A stretch of 64,000 nucleotides of DNA from Mycobacterium paragordonae (GTDB lineage Bacteria > Actinomycetota > Actinomycetes > Mycobacteriales > Mycobacteriaceae): NCBI RefSeq assembly GCF_003614435.1, contig NZ_CP025546.1, forward strand, positions 62,001-126,000, given 5' to 3'. The position numbers and the translations under genes were made by a program. A model generated the notes under the pieces. The model worked only from the letters and a program-made list of their open reading frames with translations, searched no databases and was not told the origin of the DNA. Shown here one piece after another: positions 36,164 to 45,866 of this stretch (the first letter of the stretch is position 1; the number at the start of each line of letters is the position of its first letter).

Positions 36164-37198
36164 TCAGGAAACGGTCACCATGACCTTGCCGCATTCGCGG
36201 CTCTCGGTGAGCAGTTGCAGTGCCGCGTCGACGCTGCCCAGCGGGAATCGGTGCGTGATCAGAGCCGAGAGATCCCGGCGGGCCAGCAGGTCGACGGCGT
36301 CACCGAACCGGGTCGGGTACTCCATTGAGCCTCGAATCGTCAGCTCTTTCATCAGGACGCTGAGGAAATTGACCGGCACCGGAGCGTAGTGCAGTGCCAC
36401 GACGCTTATTCGCGCGCCGGGTCCCGCTCGGTCGATGAGTTCGGTCAGCACCGCATCCGACCCGGTTGCCTCGATGAAGGCGTCCGTCGCCGGGGCGTGT
36501 CCGTAGGCCAGTGACCGGGTGCCGTGCAAGCGCCGCAGCTCCCGCCAGACCTTGGTGTCGGTGGGATCGATCGACGCCGACGCACCGAGGGTCTCGGCGA
36601 GGCGTCGGCGCTCCGCCGACGGGTCCACTCCGACGATGCCGCTCACGCCGCGGTCGGCCAGCGCCGCAATAGCAGCCAAACCGATTGGGCCGCAACCGAA
36701 CACCGCAACATGGTCGCCCGGAGCGACGTCAGCCTGCTCGGCGGCGTGCATCCCTACCGCGACCGGTTCGGCGAGCGCAGCAACGTCCATCGGCATGCCG
36801 TCGGGAATCGGGAAGAGTCGCTCCCCGGCGGCGGCATCTCGTACCAGCACCACATCGGCCAGCCCGCCGGACGCGCTGCCGCCACCGATCCGTCCCGACA
36901 CATCGTTGCCGGGATGGACGACGACCCGCTGTCCGGGCGCCACGCCGGTGACCTCGGCGCCAACCTCGCGCACTACGCCGGAGAACTCGTGCCCGAGCGG
37001 CATCGGCTCGCCGCCCGGTCCGGCGAGTCCGCCGAGGCGGATATAACCGAGGTCGCTGCCGCAGATTCCGCAGGCGTGCACGTCCACCAGGGCGTCCCGC
37101 GGCCCGCACGGCGGCGTCTCCACGCGATCCAGCGACACCGTCCCCGGCGAGTGGATGCGAACCTGCTGGATGTCGGGACTCGATGGCACAGGGCTCAT
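36164..37198 (-). CDS. Zinc-dependent alcohol dehydrogenase (MDR superfamily)
   Basis: The 344-aa product has catalytic zinc ligands in HACGICGSDLG and LGHEFSGVV, and a Rossmann segment VAVFGCGPIGLAAI. The four-Cys structural zinc lobe of classical ADHs appears absent: the segment after HPGNDVSGR has no Cys cluster. Relatives are threonine- or sorbitol-dehydrogenase-like. It is divergent from the adjacent SDR gene. Confidence 0.88.
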   Translation of the reverse strand: MSPVPSSPDIQQVRIHSPGTVSLDRVETPPCGPRDALVDVHACGICGSDLGYIRLGGLAGPGGEPMPLGHEFSGVVREVGAEVTGVAPGQRVVVHPGNDVSGRIGGGSASGGLADVVLVRDAAAGERLFPIPDGMPMDVAALAEPVAVGMHAAEQADVAPGDHVAVFGCGPIGLAAIAALADRGVSGIVGVDPSAERRRLAETLGASASIDPTDTKVWRELRRLHGTRSLAYGHAPATDAFIEATGSDAVLTELIDRAGPGARISVVALHYAPVPVNFLSVLMKELTIRGSMEYPTRFGDAVDLLARRDLSALITHRFPLGSVDAALQLLTESRECGKVMVTVS

Positions 37199-37294
37199 GT
37201 GCCCGGGAGATTATGCGCAACGGGTGCCCGGGGCAAGCCTCGAATGAAGATCAGGCACCGGGCCGCTCTCCGCACGTGACGTAACGTGCTCAGC

Positions 37295-38071
37295 GTGGAT
37301 ATCAACGGAGCTAGCGCAATCGTCACCGGTGGAGCCTCGGGCATTGGAGCCGCGACCGCCCGCCAACTCGCCGCCAAGGGCGCCCGGGTCGTCGTCGCCG
37401 ACCTGCAGGCAGAACGCGGACAGGAACTCGCACACGAGATCGGCGGGGTGTTCGTCAGTGTGGACGTGACGAACACCGAGCAGATCGAGGACGCGGTCAA
37501 CACCGCCGCCGACCTCGGCCCGCTGCGGGCACTGGTGAACTCGGCCGGCGTCGGCTGGGCACAGCGCACCATCGGCAAAGACGGTGAATTCGCCTCTGCG
37601 CACAATCTGGACGCCTACAAGAAGGTGCTCGCGATCAACCTGGTCGGCACCTTCGACTGCATCCGATTGGCCGCCACGGCGATGAGCCGCAACGAGCCGA
37701 CCGAGAGCGGCGAGCGCGGTGCGATCGTGAACATGACCAGCGTCGCCGCCTTCGACGGTCAGATCGGTCAGGCGGCCTACTCGTCCTCCAAGGGCGGCGT
37801 GGTCGGGTTGACCCTGCCGGTGGCACGCGACCTGTCCGCGGTCGGTATTCGCGTCAACACCGTCGCGCCCGGCCTCATCGACACCCCGATCTACGGCGAA
37901 GGCGAACACTCCGAGGCCTTCAAAGCGAAACTGGGCGAGTCGGTGCTCTTTCCGCACCGGCTGGGCAAGCCCGACGAATTGGCCTCGATGGTTATTGAAT
38001 TGATCACCAACTCGTACATGAACGCCGAGGTCGTCCGCGTCGACGGCGGCATCAGGATGCCACCGAAGTAG
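37295..38071 (+). CDS. SDR, type II 3-hydroxyacyl-CoA dehydrogenase-like (Rv1144-like)
   Basis: The 258-aa product starts at GTG 37295 ([20 protein letters not shown]). It has VNSAG, a Ser-Tyr-Lys site in [20 protein letters not shown] and the tail [12 protein letters not shown]. It closely resembles, from memory, Rv1144 and human HSD17B10-type enzymes that oxidise 3-hydroxyacyl-CoA. Tandem repeats start 10 bases after its stop. Confidence 0.88.
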   Translation: MDINGASAIVTGGASGIGAATARQLAAKGARVVVADLQAERGQELAHEIGGVFVSVDVTNTEQIEDAVNTAADLGPLRALVNSAGVGWAQRTIGKDGEFASAHNLDAYKKVLAINLVGTFDCIRLAATAMSRNEPTESGERGAIVNMTSVAAFDGQIGQAAYSSSKGGVVGLTLPVARDLSAVGIRVNTVAPGLIDTPIYGEGEHSEAFKAKLGESVLFPHRLGKPDELASMVIELITNSYMNAEVVRVDGGIRMPPK

Positions 38072-38081
38072 ACCCGACCGT

Positions 38082-38320
38082 CCGCTTGGCGTGAGTGCGC
38101 GCGTGTTGCCGGTGACACGCCGCTGTGGGTGGCGGTTTGGGGTCGCTCGCGCGTAGTGAGGTCGGCCGCTTGGCGTGAGTGCGCGCGTGTTGCCGGTAAC
38201 ACGCCGTCGTGGGTGGCAGTTTGGGGTCGCTCGCGCGTAGTGAGGTCGGCCGCTTGGCGTGAGTGCGCGCGTGTTGCCGGTGACACGCCGCTGTGGGTGG
38301 CGGTTTGGGGTCGCTCGCGC
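38082..38320. repeat. Tandem repeat, three 84-bp units
   Basis: Units start at 38082, 38166 and 38250, and the third is cut short at about 38320. Unit 2 differs from the others at a few positions. Each includes an inverted repeat GTGT...ACAC around TGCCGGT. It lies between an SDR gene and a convergent P450 gene and looks like a mycobacterial VNTR. Frames through it are not considered genes. Confidence 0.9.
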
Positions 38321-38338
38321 TCCGAACGGCCGCCGTTC

Positions 38339-39535
38339 CTACCGCTCAAATTCCACCAAAAGCGTTGTGGGTCCCGATATTCCGACCATCGGCTTCCATG
38401 GCGCGGCACCAACACGGCGCGGCCGCCGGATGCGGCTGGTGATCACCCGCAGCGCCTCGACGAGCTCGATCCGTGCCAGGTGCGCCCCGAGGCAGTAGTG
38501 GACGCCGCCGCCGAACGTGAGGATCGGCGGCGGCGCGTTGCGGGTGATGTCGAGGCGGTCAGGATCGTCGTAGACGGCGGGGTCGCGATTGGCCGAAGCC
38601 GTGTTGGCCATGACGCACGTACCGGCCGGGATGAGAAAGCCGTCGAGTTCGACGTCCTGGGTGGCGACGCGGACGGTGGTGAGGGCGATCGGGGTGTGCC
38701 GGATGAGTTCCTCGACGGCTTGCGGTGCCAGCTCCGGGTTGTCGGCCAGTAACGACCATTGGTCCGGATGGTCCGCCAGCACGTGCACGGCCGCGGCCAA
38801 CTGATTGCGGGTGGTGTCGGTGCCGGCGTTCAGCAGAATCACGACCAGGTTGACCAGTTCGTCGTGCGTCAGGTGTTCGCCGTCGTCCTCGACGCGGATC
38901 AGTTCAGAGATCAGGTCGTCGGTCAGGCACTGTCGCCGTGCGGCGATCAGGCCCTCGACGTAGGACTCGAGTTGTTCCCAGGCCCGCAGAATCGCCGGCG
39001 CCTCCTCGGCGACGTTGACGCCGAAGGCCTTGCTGACGTCGTCAGCCCAGCGGGAGAACAGGTGCCAGTCGGCGCGCGGTGCACCGAGAAGAGCGCAGAT
39101 GATCGGCACCGGGAAGGGGCGGGCCAGGTCCGCGACGACGTCGCAGCGGCCGGCCGGGCAGGCATCGACGAGTTCGGTCATGACCTCGACGCACGCCGCG
39201 CGCATGCGTTCCGCCGCGCGGGGAGTGAAGGCACGTGACACCAGTCGGCGCAACCGGTGGTGTTCAGCGCCGTCGAGGCTGATCAGAAGTTTCGTCACCC
39301 GGTCCCATACCGGTCCGGACGTGATGCCCTGCACTACGAGGCCGGCGCCCTGCGGCATGGCGAAGCGGGTGTCGCGCAAGACGGTGCGTACCAGGTCATA
39401 GCTGAGAACCTCGGGGCCGTAGGGGCTCATTGCGATCGGTGACTGCTGCCGCGCCGCTCGAAGGATGCGGTGAGCTGTCTCGGGGTCCGGAGCATCGTCG
39501 TAGGAGATCGCCGGTATTTCAAGGTCAATGGTCAT
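38339..39535 (-). CDS. Cytochrome P450
   Basis: The 398-aa product has the I-helix LLNAGTDTTRNQ, the ExxR motif in VEELIRHTPIAL and the heme loop FGGGVHYCLGAHLAR with its cysteine. The PERF-like region and substrate-binding segments are present. The ATG at 39535 (MTIDLEIPAI) was chosen. It is divergent from the large LuxR regulator gene, which may control it. The substrate is unknown. Confidence 0.93.
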   Translation of the reverse strand: MTIDLEIPAISYDDAPDPETAHRILRAARQQSPIAMSPYGPEVLSYDLVRTVLRDTRFAMPQGAGLVVQGITSGPVWDRVTKLLISLDGAEHHRLRRLVSRAFTPRAAERMRAACVEVMTELVDACPAGRCDVVADLARPFPVPIICALLGAPRADWHLFSRWADDVSKAFGVNVAEEAPAILRAWEQLESYVEGLIAARRQCLTDDLISELIRVEDDGEHLTHDELVNLVVILLNAGTDTTRNQLAAAVHVLADHPDQWSLLADNPELAPQAVEELIRHTPIALTTVRVATQDVELDGFLIPAGTCVMANTASANRDPAVYDDPDRLDITRNAPPPILTFGGGVHYCLGAHLARIELVEALRVITSRIRRPRRVGAAPWKPMVGISGPTTLLVEFER

Positions 39536-39689
39536 GGCGTCGACTTTCGACGGGAGTCGCTCACCGGGCATCGGCCGAGATGCCGAAATTCGTCACGCGA
39601 ACAGACGCGTACATGTCGATACCGGAGCGGCAATCGTATTAGCCAATTGGCGGATGTTTTGTGCCACCCGGCCGAGCACGCTGGCTACC

Positions 39690-42600
39690 ATGAGCGAAAT
39701 CGACTGGAGCGACGTGGGCATGAGCGAGCTGCCAACCGGAACGGTGACGTTGCTACTGGCTGACGTCGAAAGCTCAACACAACTCTGGGAGACCGAGCCG
39801 GACGCAATGGTCGCGGCGATCGCCCGCTTGGACCGGGCGGTATCCGACGCGGTGGCCGCTCACGACGGGGTCCGGCCGGTCGAGCAGGGTGAGGGCGACA
39901 GCTTCGTCATCGCATTCGCCCGCGCGTCGGATGCGGTGGCTTGCGCTGTCGAGCTGCAGCGGGCGCCGCTGGCGCCGATCAAGCTGCGCATCGGCATCCA
40001 CACCGGCGAGGTGCGACTGCGCGACGAAGGTAACTACGTCGGCCCGGCGATCAACCGCACCGCGCGGCTGCGCGACCTGGGTCATGGTGGACAGACCGTA
40101 TTGTCGGCCACGACCAGCGAATTGGTCGTCGACCAACTCCCGGCCGAGGCATGGTTGACCGATCTCGGCAGCCATCTGTTGCGGGGTCTGCCGCGGCCCG
40201 AACGGGTGGTGCAGCTGTCTCATCCCGACCTGCGCAATGACTTTCCGCCGCTACGGACCCAAGGCCCGAGCCGCACCCACAACTTGCCGCCGCAGCTGAC
40301 GAGTTTCATTGGGCGCCAAACGGAAACAGCGAACCTCCGGGAAGCCTTGGCTGCCGCGCGATTGGTCACGCTGACCGGAGCCGGGGGTGTGGGCAAGACA
40401 CGGCTCGCTGTGCACGTTGCCGCTGAAATCGCCACCGAGTTCTCAGATGGCGTGTTCTACGTCGATCTGGCACCGATCACCCACCCTGATGTCGTCGCGG
40501 TGACGGCGGCACGCGCACTCGGATTACCGGATCAACCGGGACGCTCCACGACGGACACCCTGTTGCGCTTCATCGGTGGCCGACAGCTGTTGATCGTGCT
40601 GGACAACTGCGAGCACCTACTCGACGCGACTGCTCGTTTGGTCACCGAGATGGTGTCCAGGGCAGCAGGACTCACCGTCCTGGCCACAAGTCGCGAGCCG
40701 TTGGGCGTGACGGGTGAGGCGACTTGGCAGGTGCCGTCTTTAGGTCTCACCGACGATGCCATCGCGTTGTTCACCGACCGCGCGAAGTTGGCGAAGGCCG
40801 GCTTCACCGTCACCCACGAGCACACAGCCGTGGTGGCCGAGATCTGCGCTCGCTTGGACGGCATGCCCTTGGCGATCGAACTGGCAGCGGCTCGGGTGCG
40901 GACACTGACGGTCACGGAAATCGTTGACGGGCTTCATGACCGGTTCCGCCTGCTGACCGGTGGTTCCCGTACGGCCGTGCGTCGTCAGCAGACTTTGCGT
41001 GCGTCGGTGGAGTGGTCACACGCACTGCTGACCGAAACTGAACGCGTCCTATTCCGAAGGTTGGCAGTGTTTCTCGGCGGGTTCGACTTGGACGCGGCCT
41101 TGGCGGTCGCGAGCGGCGATGCCATTGAGCGACACCAGATCATGGATCAGCTCACCCTGCTCGTAGAGAAGTCGCTCGTCGTGGCCGAAAACTCCGGCGG
41201 CCGGACGCGTTACCGGTTTCTGGAGACCGTCCGTCAGTACGCACTCGAGAAGCTCAGTGAATCCGGAGAGGGCGACGAAACCCGCTCTCGCCATCGCGAT
41301 CACTACACGGCGCTGGCCGTACTCCTGGATGCTCCCGGACGCACCGACTACGAGCAGCGGATAAAACAGGCCGAGATCGAAATGGATAATCTCCGAGCCG
41401 CATTCGGGTGGAGCTTGGAGAACGCAAACCAAGAACAGGCTCTGGAACTCGCATCATCGCTGGAACCGCTGTGGCGTACCCAGGGCCGCATCCTGGAAGG
41501 GTGCGCCTGGTTCGACGCGGCACTCGGTGACGACGCGGGCCAGCGCCAGGTCGAGTCCCGGACACTCGCCCGTGCCCTCGCCGACAAGGCCGTACTCACA
41601 ACCTTTCTGGCCGACAGTACGGCGCCAGCCCAACAGGCCCTGGCGATCGCTCGCGAAGTCGACGAGCCGACTCTGCTGGCGCGCGTCCTGGCGGCGTGCG
41701 GCACGGTCGCGGGCTACCTCTACGACGCCGAGTCGGCCGCAGGCTATTACGCCGAAGCGGCGGAATTCGCCCGCGCGACAGGCGATCTGTGGAGATTGAG
41801 CCACATCCTCGCGCAGCAGTCGAATAGCGCAGTCCTGCTGGGCGACCCAGGCGGAATACACGCGGTCGCCGAAGAAGGTCGTGATCTAGCCGACGCAATC
41901 GGCGATCCTTTCGGTGCTCGGCAGTGTCGCATGAGTCTGGCGTTCGCACATCTCATGCGAGGTGATGTGGCCGGCGCAGTGGAGCAGTTCACTGCCGCGG
42001 CGGCCCGCTGCGAAGTGGCGCACGATGAGTTCTTGAGAAGTACCGGTCTCATGGGTCTTGGTATTGCCCACGCGCACCTGGGCGAATTGAGCGCAGCACG
42101 CGCAGCGGCGGAGGTGGCGCTTGAGGCCGTCGCAGACCACAGCGAATACTTTCTCGGTTTGGGGCATGTGGCGGCCGCACAGGCGGCGTTGGCGGGTGGT
42201 GATGTGGCGGCAGCGCAGCTGGCGAGCGATGCGGCCTCTCGGTGCCTCAGTGTTGCGCAGCCAAAGCTGGCGGTGGCGCAACGCGGCTTCAACGCCATCG
42301 AGGCGGCTCTGGCCCTGGGTGACCTCACGGCCGCCCGCTTATGGGCCGATGAGGCTGTCGCCGTAGCGACAGGCTGGCACCGGGTGGCGGCACTACTGGC
42401 CCGCGCCCGACTGGCAAACGCACAAGGGCTGCGAGACCAAGCGGAGCGCGACGCCCACGATGCGCTCACCTGCGCAGCGAGCAGCGGAGTTCACCTACAC
42501 CTGCCAGATATCCTTGACGTGCTGGCCGGTCTGAGCGTGAACGTCGAGAACTCCCGAGCGGCAAGGCTTTTCGGTGCGGCTGACTCCCGCCGCCAGCGTA

Positions 42601-42974
42601 CCGGCCAGGTGCGATACAAGGTTCATCAGGCGGAGTGCGAGGCGTCGACCACCGAACTCCGAGAGGTGATGGGCCAGAACGACTTCGACGCAGCATGGGC
42701 AGAAGGCGCGGCACTCAGCACCGAAGAAGCGATCAGCTACGCGCAGCGTGGTCGCGGTGAGCGCAGACGCGCGTCCAGCGGCTGGGAGTCGTTGACGCCG
42801 GCCGAACTCGACGTTGTCCGACTGGTTACCGAGGGCCTGGGCAATAAGGACATCGCTGCCCGCCTCTTCGTCTCACCGCGAACGGTGCAGGCACACCTCA
42901 CGCACGTCTACACCAAACTCGGGATCACCTCGCGCTTCCAGCTCATTCAGGAAGCGGCCGCGCACGCCGACTAG
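39690..42974 (+). CDS. Multidomain regulator: class III cyclase-like, STAND ATPase, LuxR HTH
   Basis: The 1094-aa protein begins MSEIDWSDVG. Residues 15-145 form a nucleotide cyclase homology domain with metal Asp25 and Asp70 and Asn122/Arg126 in INRTARLRD. The usual purine-specifying Lys is Gln66. Residues ~203-500 are an NB-ARC/STAND ATPase (Walker A GAGGVGKTRLA; LLIVLDNCEHLLD). A TPR-like helical array follows, and a LuxR HTH ends it (LTPAELDVVRLVTEGLGNKD). Rv0386, Rv1358 and Rv2488c share this layout. It overlaps the next convergent gene by 4 bases. Confidence 0.92.
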   Translation: MSEIDWSDVGMSELPTGTVTLLLADVESSTQLWETEPDAMVAAIARLDRAVSDAVAAHDGVRPVEQGEGDSFVIAFARASDAVACAVELQRAPLAPIKLRIGIHTGEVRLRDEGNYVGPAINRTARLRDLGHGGQTVLSATTSELVVDQLPAEAWLTDLGSHLLRGLPRPERVVQLSHPDLRNDFPPLRTQGPSRTHNLPPQLTSFIGRQTETANLREALAAARLVTLTGAGGVGKTRLAVHVAAEIATEFSDGVFYVDLAPITHPDVVAVTAARALGLPDQPGRSTTDTLLRFIGGRQLLIVLDNCEHLLDATARLVTEMVSRAAGLTVLATSREPLGVTGEATWQVPSLGLTDDAIALFTDRAKLAKAGFTVTHEHTAVVAEICARLDGMPLAIELAAARVRTLTVTEIVDGLHDRFRLLTGGSRTAVRRQQTLRASVEWSHALLTETERVLFRRLAVFLGGFDLDAALAVASGDAIERHQIMDQLTLLVEKSLVVAENSGGRTRYRFLETVRQYALEKLSESGEGDETRSRHRDHYTALAVLLDAPGRTDYEQRIKQAEIEMDNLRAAFGWSLENANQEQALELASSLEPLWRTQGRILEGCAWFDAALGDDAGQRQVESRTLARALADKAVLTTFLADSTAPAQQALAIAREVDEPTLLARVLAACGTVAGYLYDAESAAGYYAEAAEFARATGDLWRLSHILAQQSNSAVLLGDPGGIHAVAEEGRDLADAIGDPFGARQCRMSLAFAHLMRGDVAGAVEQFTAAAARCEVAHDEFLRSTGLMGLGIAHAHLGELSAARAAAEVALEAVADHSEYFLGLGHVAAAQAALAGGDVAAAQLASDAASRCLSVAQPKLAVAQRGFNAIEAALALGDLTAARLWADEAVAVATGWHRVAALLARARLANAQGLRDQAERDAHDALTCAASSGVHLHLPDILDVLAGLSVNVENSRAARLFGAADSRRQRTGQVRYKVHQAECEASTTELREVMGQNDFDAAWAEGAALSTEEAISYAQRGRGERRRASSGWESLTPAELDVVRLVTEGLGNKDIAARLFVSPRTVQAHLTHVYTKLGITSRFQLIQEAAAHAD

Positions 42975-44062
42975 ATCTTGGATAGCCCTGGAATGCGTTG
43001 CACCAGGCCGTCGTCGAGCATCTGCTGGAAGTGATCGGCGATGGTCTGTTCGACCGGCCGGTACGTCAGCCCGAGTTCCTTCTGGCTGCGGGTGTTGTCG
43101 AATGCCAAGGGGTAGCCGACATTACGGTCGACGAACTTTCTGGTGAGTCCGACGACCGGAGCGATGGCCTTGAAGACCACCTTGGGTGCCGTCGTCCTCG
43201 GAAACGCATAGAACGGGCCGAACTTTCGGCGCAGCACCTTGCCGATCTCCAGAAAGGTCAGGGTGTCGGCGTTGGCGATGTACCGTCCATGTGCCTCGGG
43301 AGTGAAGCCGGCGCGCAGGTGGGCTTCGGCGACGTCGCGGACATCGACTACGCCCGAGGCCATGTCCGGGGCCCCGGCCAGCATCGTGCCGTCGTAGAAC
43401 TGCTTCATCGTGCTCAGGCTGGCCGAGTCGCTGGCACTGGTCAGCGACGGGCCGAGTACCAGTCCGGGATGAATCGTGACCATGTCCCAGCGGTCCTGTG
43501 CCTCCTGGTATCGCCAGGCCTCCCGCTCGGCCACCGTCTTGGAATAGGGGTATGGCTGGTGGTCGGCACTGCTGGTGGTGTTCCAGTTCTCCTCGGTGAA
43601 AACACCGTTGGGGACATCCAGGGACTCGCGGGCGTCGCCGTAGATCGCGACCACACTGCTGGTCAGCACCACTCGCTTGACGCTGTCGGTGCGGTTGACG
43701 GAGTCCAATACGTTGCGGGTGCCCTCCAGCGCCGGACGGACCAGTGCCTCTTCGGCATCCTTGAAGCCGGAGATCAGGAACGGCGACGCGGTGTGCATGA
43801 CGAGCTCGCACCCCTGCATCGCCTCGTCGAAGCTACCGGTCTCGAGGAGGTCGGCTTTGAACAGCTTCAGTCGGCCGGGATGGTCGTCGGAGAGCTTGTG
43901 CAGGTGCTCGAGTCCGGATGCCTTGTTCGGGTTGCGCACCGTGCCGTGGACGGTATGCCCGGCTTCGAGCACCGTGCGCACGATCCAGCTGCCGATGTAG
44001 CCGCTGGCGCCGGTGACGAGCACGGGGGCGGCAGGGTCGATCGTGGTCGAGGATCGGCTCAT
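42971..44062 (-). CDS. NAD-dependent epimerase/dihydroflavonol-4-reductase-like
   Basis: The 363-aa extended SDR has the NAD(P) motif VTGASGYIGSWI, a Ser in VVLTSSVVAIYG and a YPYSKTVAE active site. It matches the dihydroflavonol reductase/cinnamoyl-CoA reductase-like branch. The substrate in mycobacteria is unknown. The ATG at 44062 (MSRSSTTIDP) was preferred. It is convergent with the LuxR regulator. Confidence 0.88.
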   Translation of the reverse strand: MSRSSTTIDPAAPVLVTGASGYIGSWIVRTVLEAGHTVHGTVRNPNKASGLEHLHKLSDDHPGRLKLFKADLLETGSFDEAMQGCELVMHTASPFLISGFKDAEEALVRPALEGTRNVLDSVNRTDSVKRVVLTSSVVAIYGDARESLDVPNGVFTEENWNTTSSADHQPYPYSKTVAEREAWRYQEAQDRWDMVTIHPGLVLGPSLTSASDSASLSTMKQFYDGTMLAGAPDMASGVVDVRDVAEAHLRAGFTPEAHGRYIANADTLTFLEIGKVLRRKFGPFYAFPRTTAPKVVFKAIAPVVGLTRKFVDRNVGYPLAFDNTRSQKELGLTYRPVEQTIADHFQQMLDDGLVQRIPGLSKI

Positions 44063-44268
44063 GGAGGGTGGTTCCTCTCTCGCGGGTCGCATTGAACATG
44101 CTGCTGTTCGGACCCTAGCGCGATGGGCGTCGAGGACCTAGCGGCCATCGCCCGGCGAGCGGTAGGCGAACCACCGAAATCGTCGAGTTGCATTGGCCGC
44201 GAGAGATTTCCGGACATGTCAGTGGGTGCGTGAATGCTGGTGGGCAACTACCGGAGAAAGGTGCGGAT

Positions 44269-44742
44269 ATGTGCTGGCAGTGCGACCACCCCCATGCCAC
44301 CGTCGATGACTACCTGGACGTGCTACGCACGATCATCGCGGATCACGGATGGGCGGTGCAGTTTGTCGAAGACGAATCACGACCCTTTGCCTACACGGTC
44401 GGCCTATCCCTGCGCGGGCTGCCCGAGCTGCTGATCACCGGTCTGCAGCCGCGCAAGTCGGCACACGTGCTGAACTCGGTCGCGCACTACATTGCCGACG
44501 ACGGCATGGTGGTACAGCCGGCAGAGCGCATCGACTTGCAGGGCGAGTTACTGCTCGAAGTCGTCGAGGTCGATCACCCGGACGTGCACCTGACATTCGC
44601 GGTTCGGTTACGCGACGCGCCCATCCGCGCGTTTCAACTGGTCTGGACCGACGACCGCCGCCATTGGCCATGGGACCGCGGGTGGAGCCACGGCAGACGC
44701 CGTCAACCGGTCTTGGGCGTCCGCACCCCGCTGAGGGGGTGA
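44269..44742 (+). CDS. DUF4262 protein
   Basis: The 157-aa product starts MCWQCDHPHATVDDYL, with GAGAAAGG upstream, and contains PFAYTVGLSLRGLPELLITGL, the DUF4262 core. The function is unknown. The small Cys-x-x-Cys at the start may bind metal. An in-frame upstream start exists but lacks conservation. Confidence 0.75.
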   Translation: MCWQCDHPHATVDDYLDVLRTIIADHGWAVQFVEDESRPFAYTVGLSLRGLPELLITGLQPRKSAHVLNSVAHYIADDGMVVQPAERIDLQGELLLEVVEVDHPDVHLTFAVRLRDAPIRAFQLVWTDDRRHWPWDRGWSHGRRRQPVLGVRTPLRG

Positions 44743-44752
44743 GGCCGCGGCC

Positions 44753-45781
44753 CTAGCTGAACCGCACGTTCAACGTCGCCAAGCCGAAGATCTTCCGGCC
44801 GGCGGATTTCGCGCCGACGATGATGACGCCGGTGCGGGTGTCCGGGTCCAAAGACTTTATCCGGCCACTGAATTCGATGTCCGCACCGTCGATCGCCGAG
44901 ACGATGGCGGGCTGGGACAGCCGCACCGCGAAGCGGGTCACCGCACCCGGGTCGCCGGTCCACGCGGAGGCGAATCCGGCGCCCAGGCCCATGGTGAGCA
45001 TGCCGTGCGCGATCACGTCGGGCAGCCCGGCCGCCTTGGCGAGCGTCTCGTCCCAGTGAATCGGGTTGGCATCGCCGGCCACGCCGGCATAGTTCACCAG
45101 GTCGCCGCGGGACAGCCTGGTGTGGCGCACCGGCAGTTCGTCGCCGACCTTGAGCTCGTCGAACGATGGGGTGCCGGGCTTGCGCGCGCTGTCCTCGGCG
45201 ATATGGACCTCACCCTCGGGACGCACCGTCTTCACGTAATCGGCGTCGGATTGATCGGTGTCGAGGATGTTGACGTCGTGCATCATCGCTTTCTGCACCG
45301 CGGCCTTGACCGCCGGATCGAAGTCCTCGGCGGTGATGCCGACAACCGTCGTGTGCAGGGTGTGCACCCGTTCCCCGGCTGTGTCGGTGTAGGTGTTCGT
45401 CACGGTGATCATGTCCCGTCCGGCGATCCTGCGCACTGACGTCAGTTCAACGTCGATGCTCAGCTCATCGCCGGCCACGATCGGACGGTGTTGCTCGAAG
45501 ACCTCTTCGGTCTGCAGGTAGGTGTCATACCCGACGACAACCGATTCGAACATCCGTCGGTTGCAGGTCATGCCCGGAACCGACGTGAACGTCAGTGGGG
45601 CCACCAGACCCGAATAACCCAAGTCGGCGGCGGCATCGACATCCCAGTGAGCGGGGTGGTAGTCCTGCACCGCACGGGCGTACTCACGCACCTTCTCCCG
45701 GCCCACCTCGTAGGTGTAATCCATCTGGTAGTAGTGGCCGACCCGAGATTCCAGCGTCGATGCCTCTGCCGCGGTGGTCAT
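44753..45781 (-). CDS. Double hotdog MaoC-type hydratase/dehydratase
   Basis: The 342-aa product has two hotdog domains. Residues 15-150 are a FAS1-type MaoC N-domain. Residues 215-335 hold the hydratase-2 motif VAGDANPIHWDETLAKAAG with Asp and His, followed by IAHGM. Such proteins hydrate enoyl-CoA or dehydrate 3-hydroxyacyl-ACP, akin to HadAB or HtdX-type enzymes. The acyl substrate is not readable. It converges on the DUF4262 gene. Confidence 0.88.
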   Translation of the reverse strand: MTTAAEASTLESRVGHYYQMDYTYEVGREKVREYARAVQDYHPAHWDVDAAADLGYSGLVAPLTFTSVPGMTCNRRMFESVVVGYDTYLQTEEVFEQHRPIVAGDELSIDVELTSVRRIAGRDMITVTNTYTDTAGERVHTLHTTVVGITAEDFDPAVKAAVQKAMMHDVNILDTDQSDADYVKTVRPEGEVHIAEDSARKPGTPSFDELKVGDELPVRHTRLSRGDLVNYAGVAGDANPIHWDETLAKAAGLPDVIAHGMLTMGLGAGFASAWTGDPGAVTRFAVRLSQPAIVSAIDGADIEFSGRIKSLDPDTRTGVIIVGAKSAGRKIFGLATLNVRFS

Positions 45782-45866
45782 GAATGTTCGCCCAACTGTT
45801 CTATCGGCTTGTTGGTCGAGGCCGACCCCAGCACACTATCGCGCCGGCTCCGGGCGAACTGCGCTG

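Noticed and set aside
38129..38752. A 207-residue frame across the 84-bp repeat
   Set aside because: It runs antisense through the P450 gene and owes its length to the repeat. The P450 frame on the other strand is clearly real.
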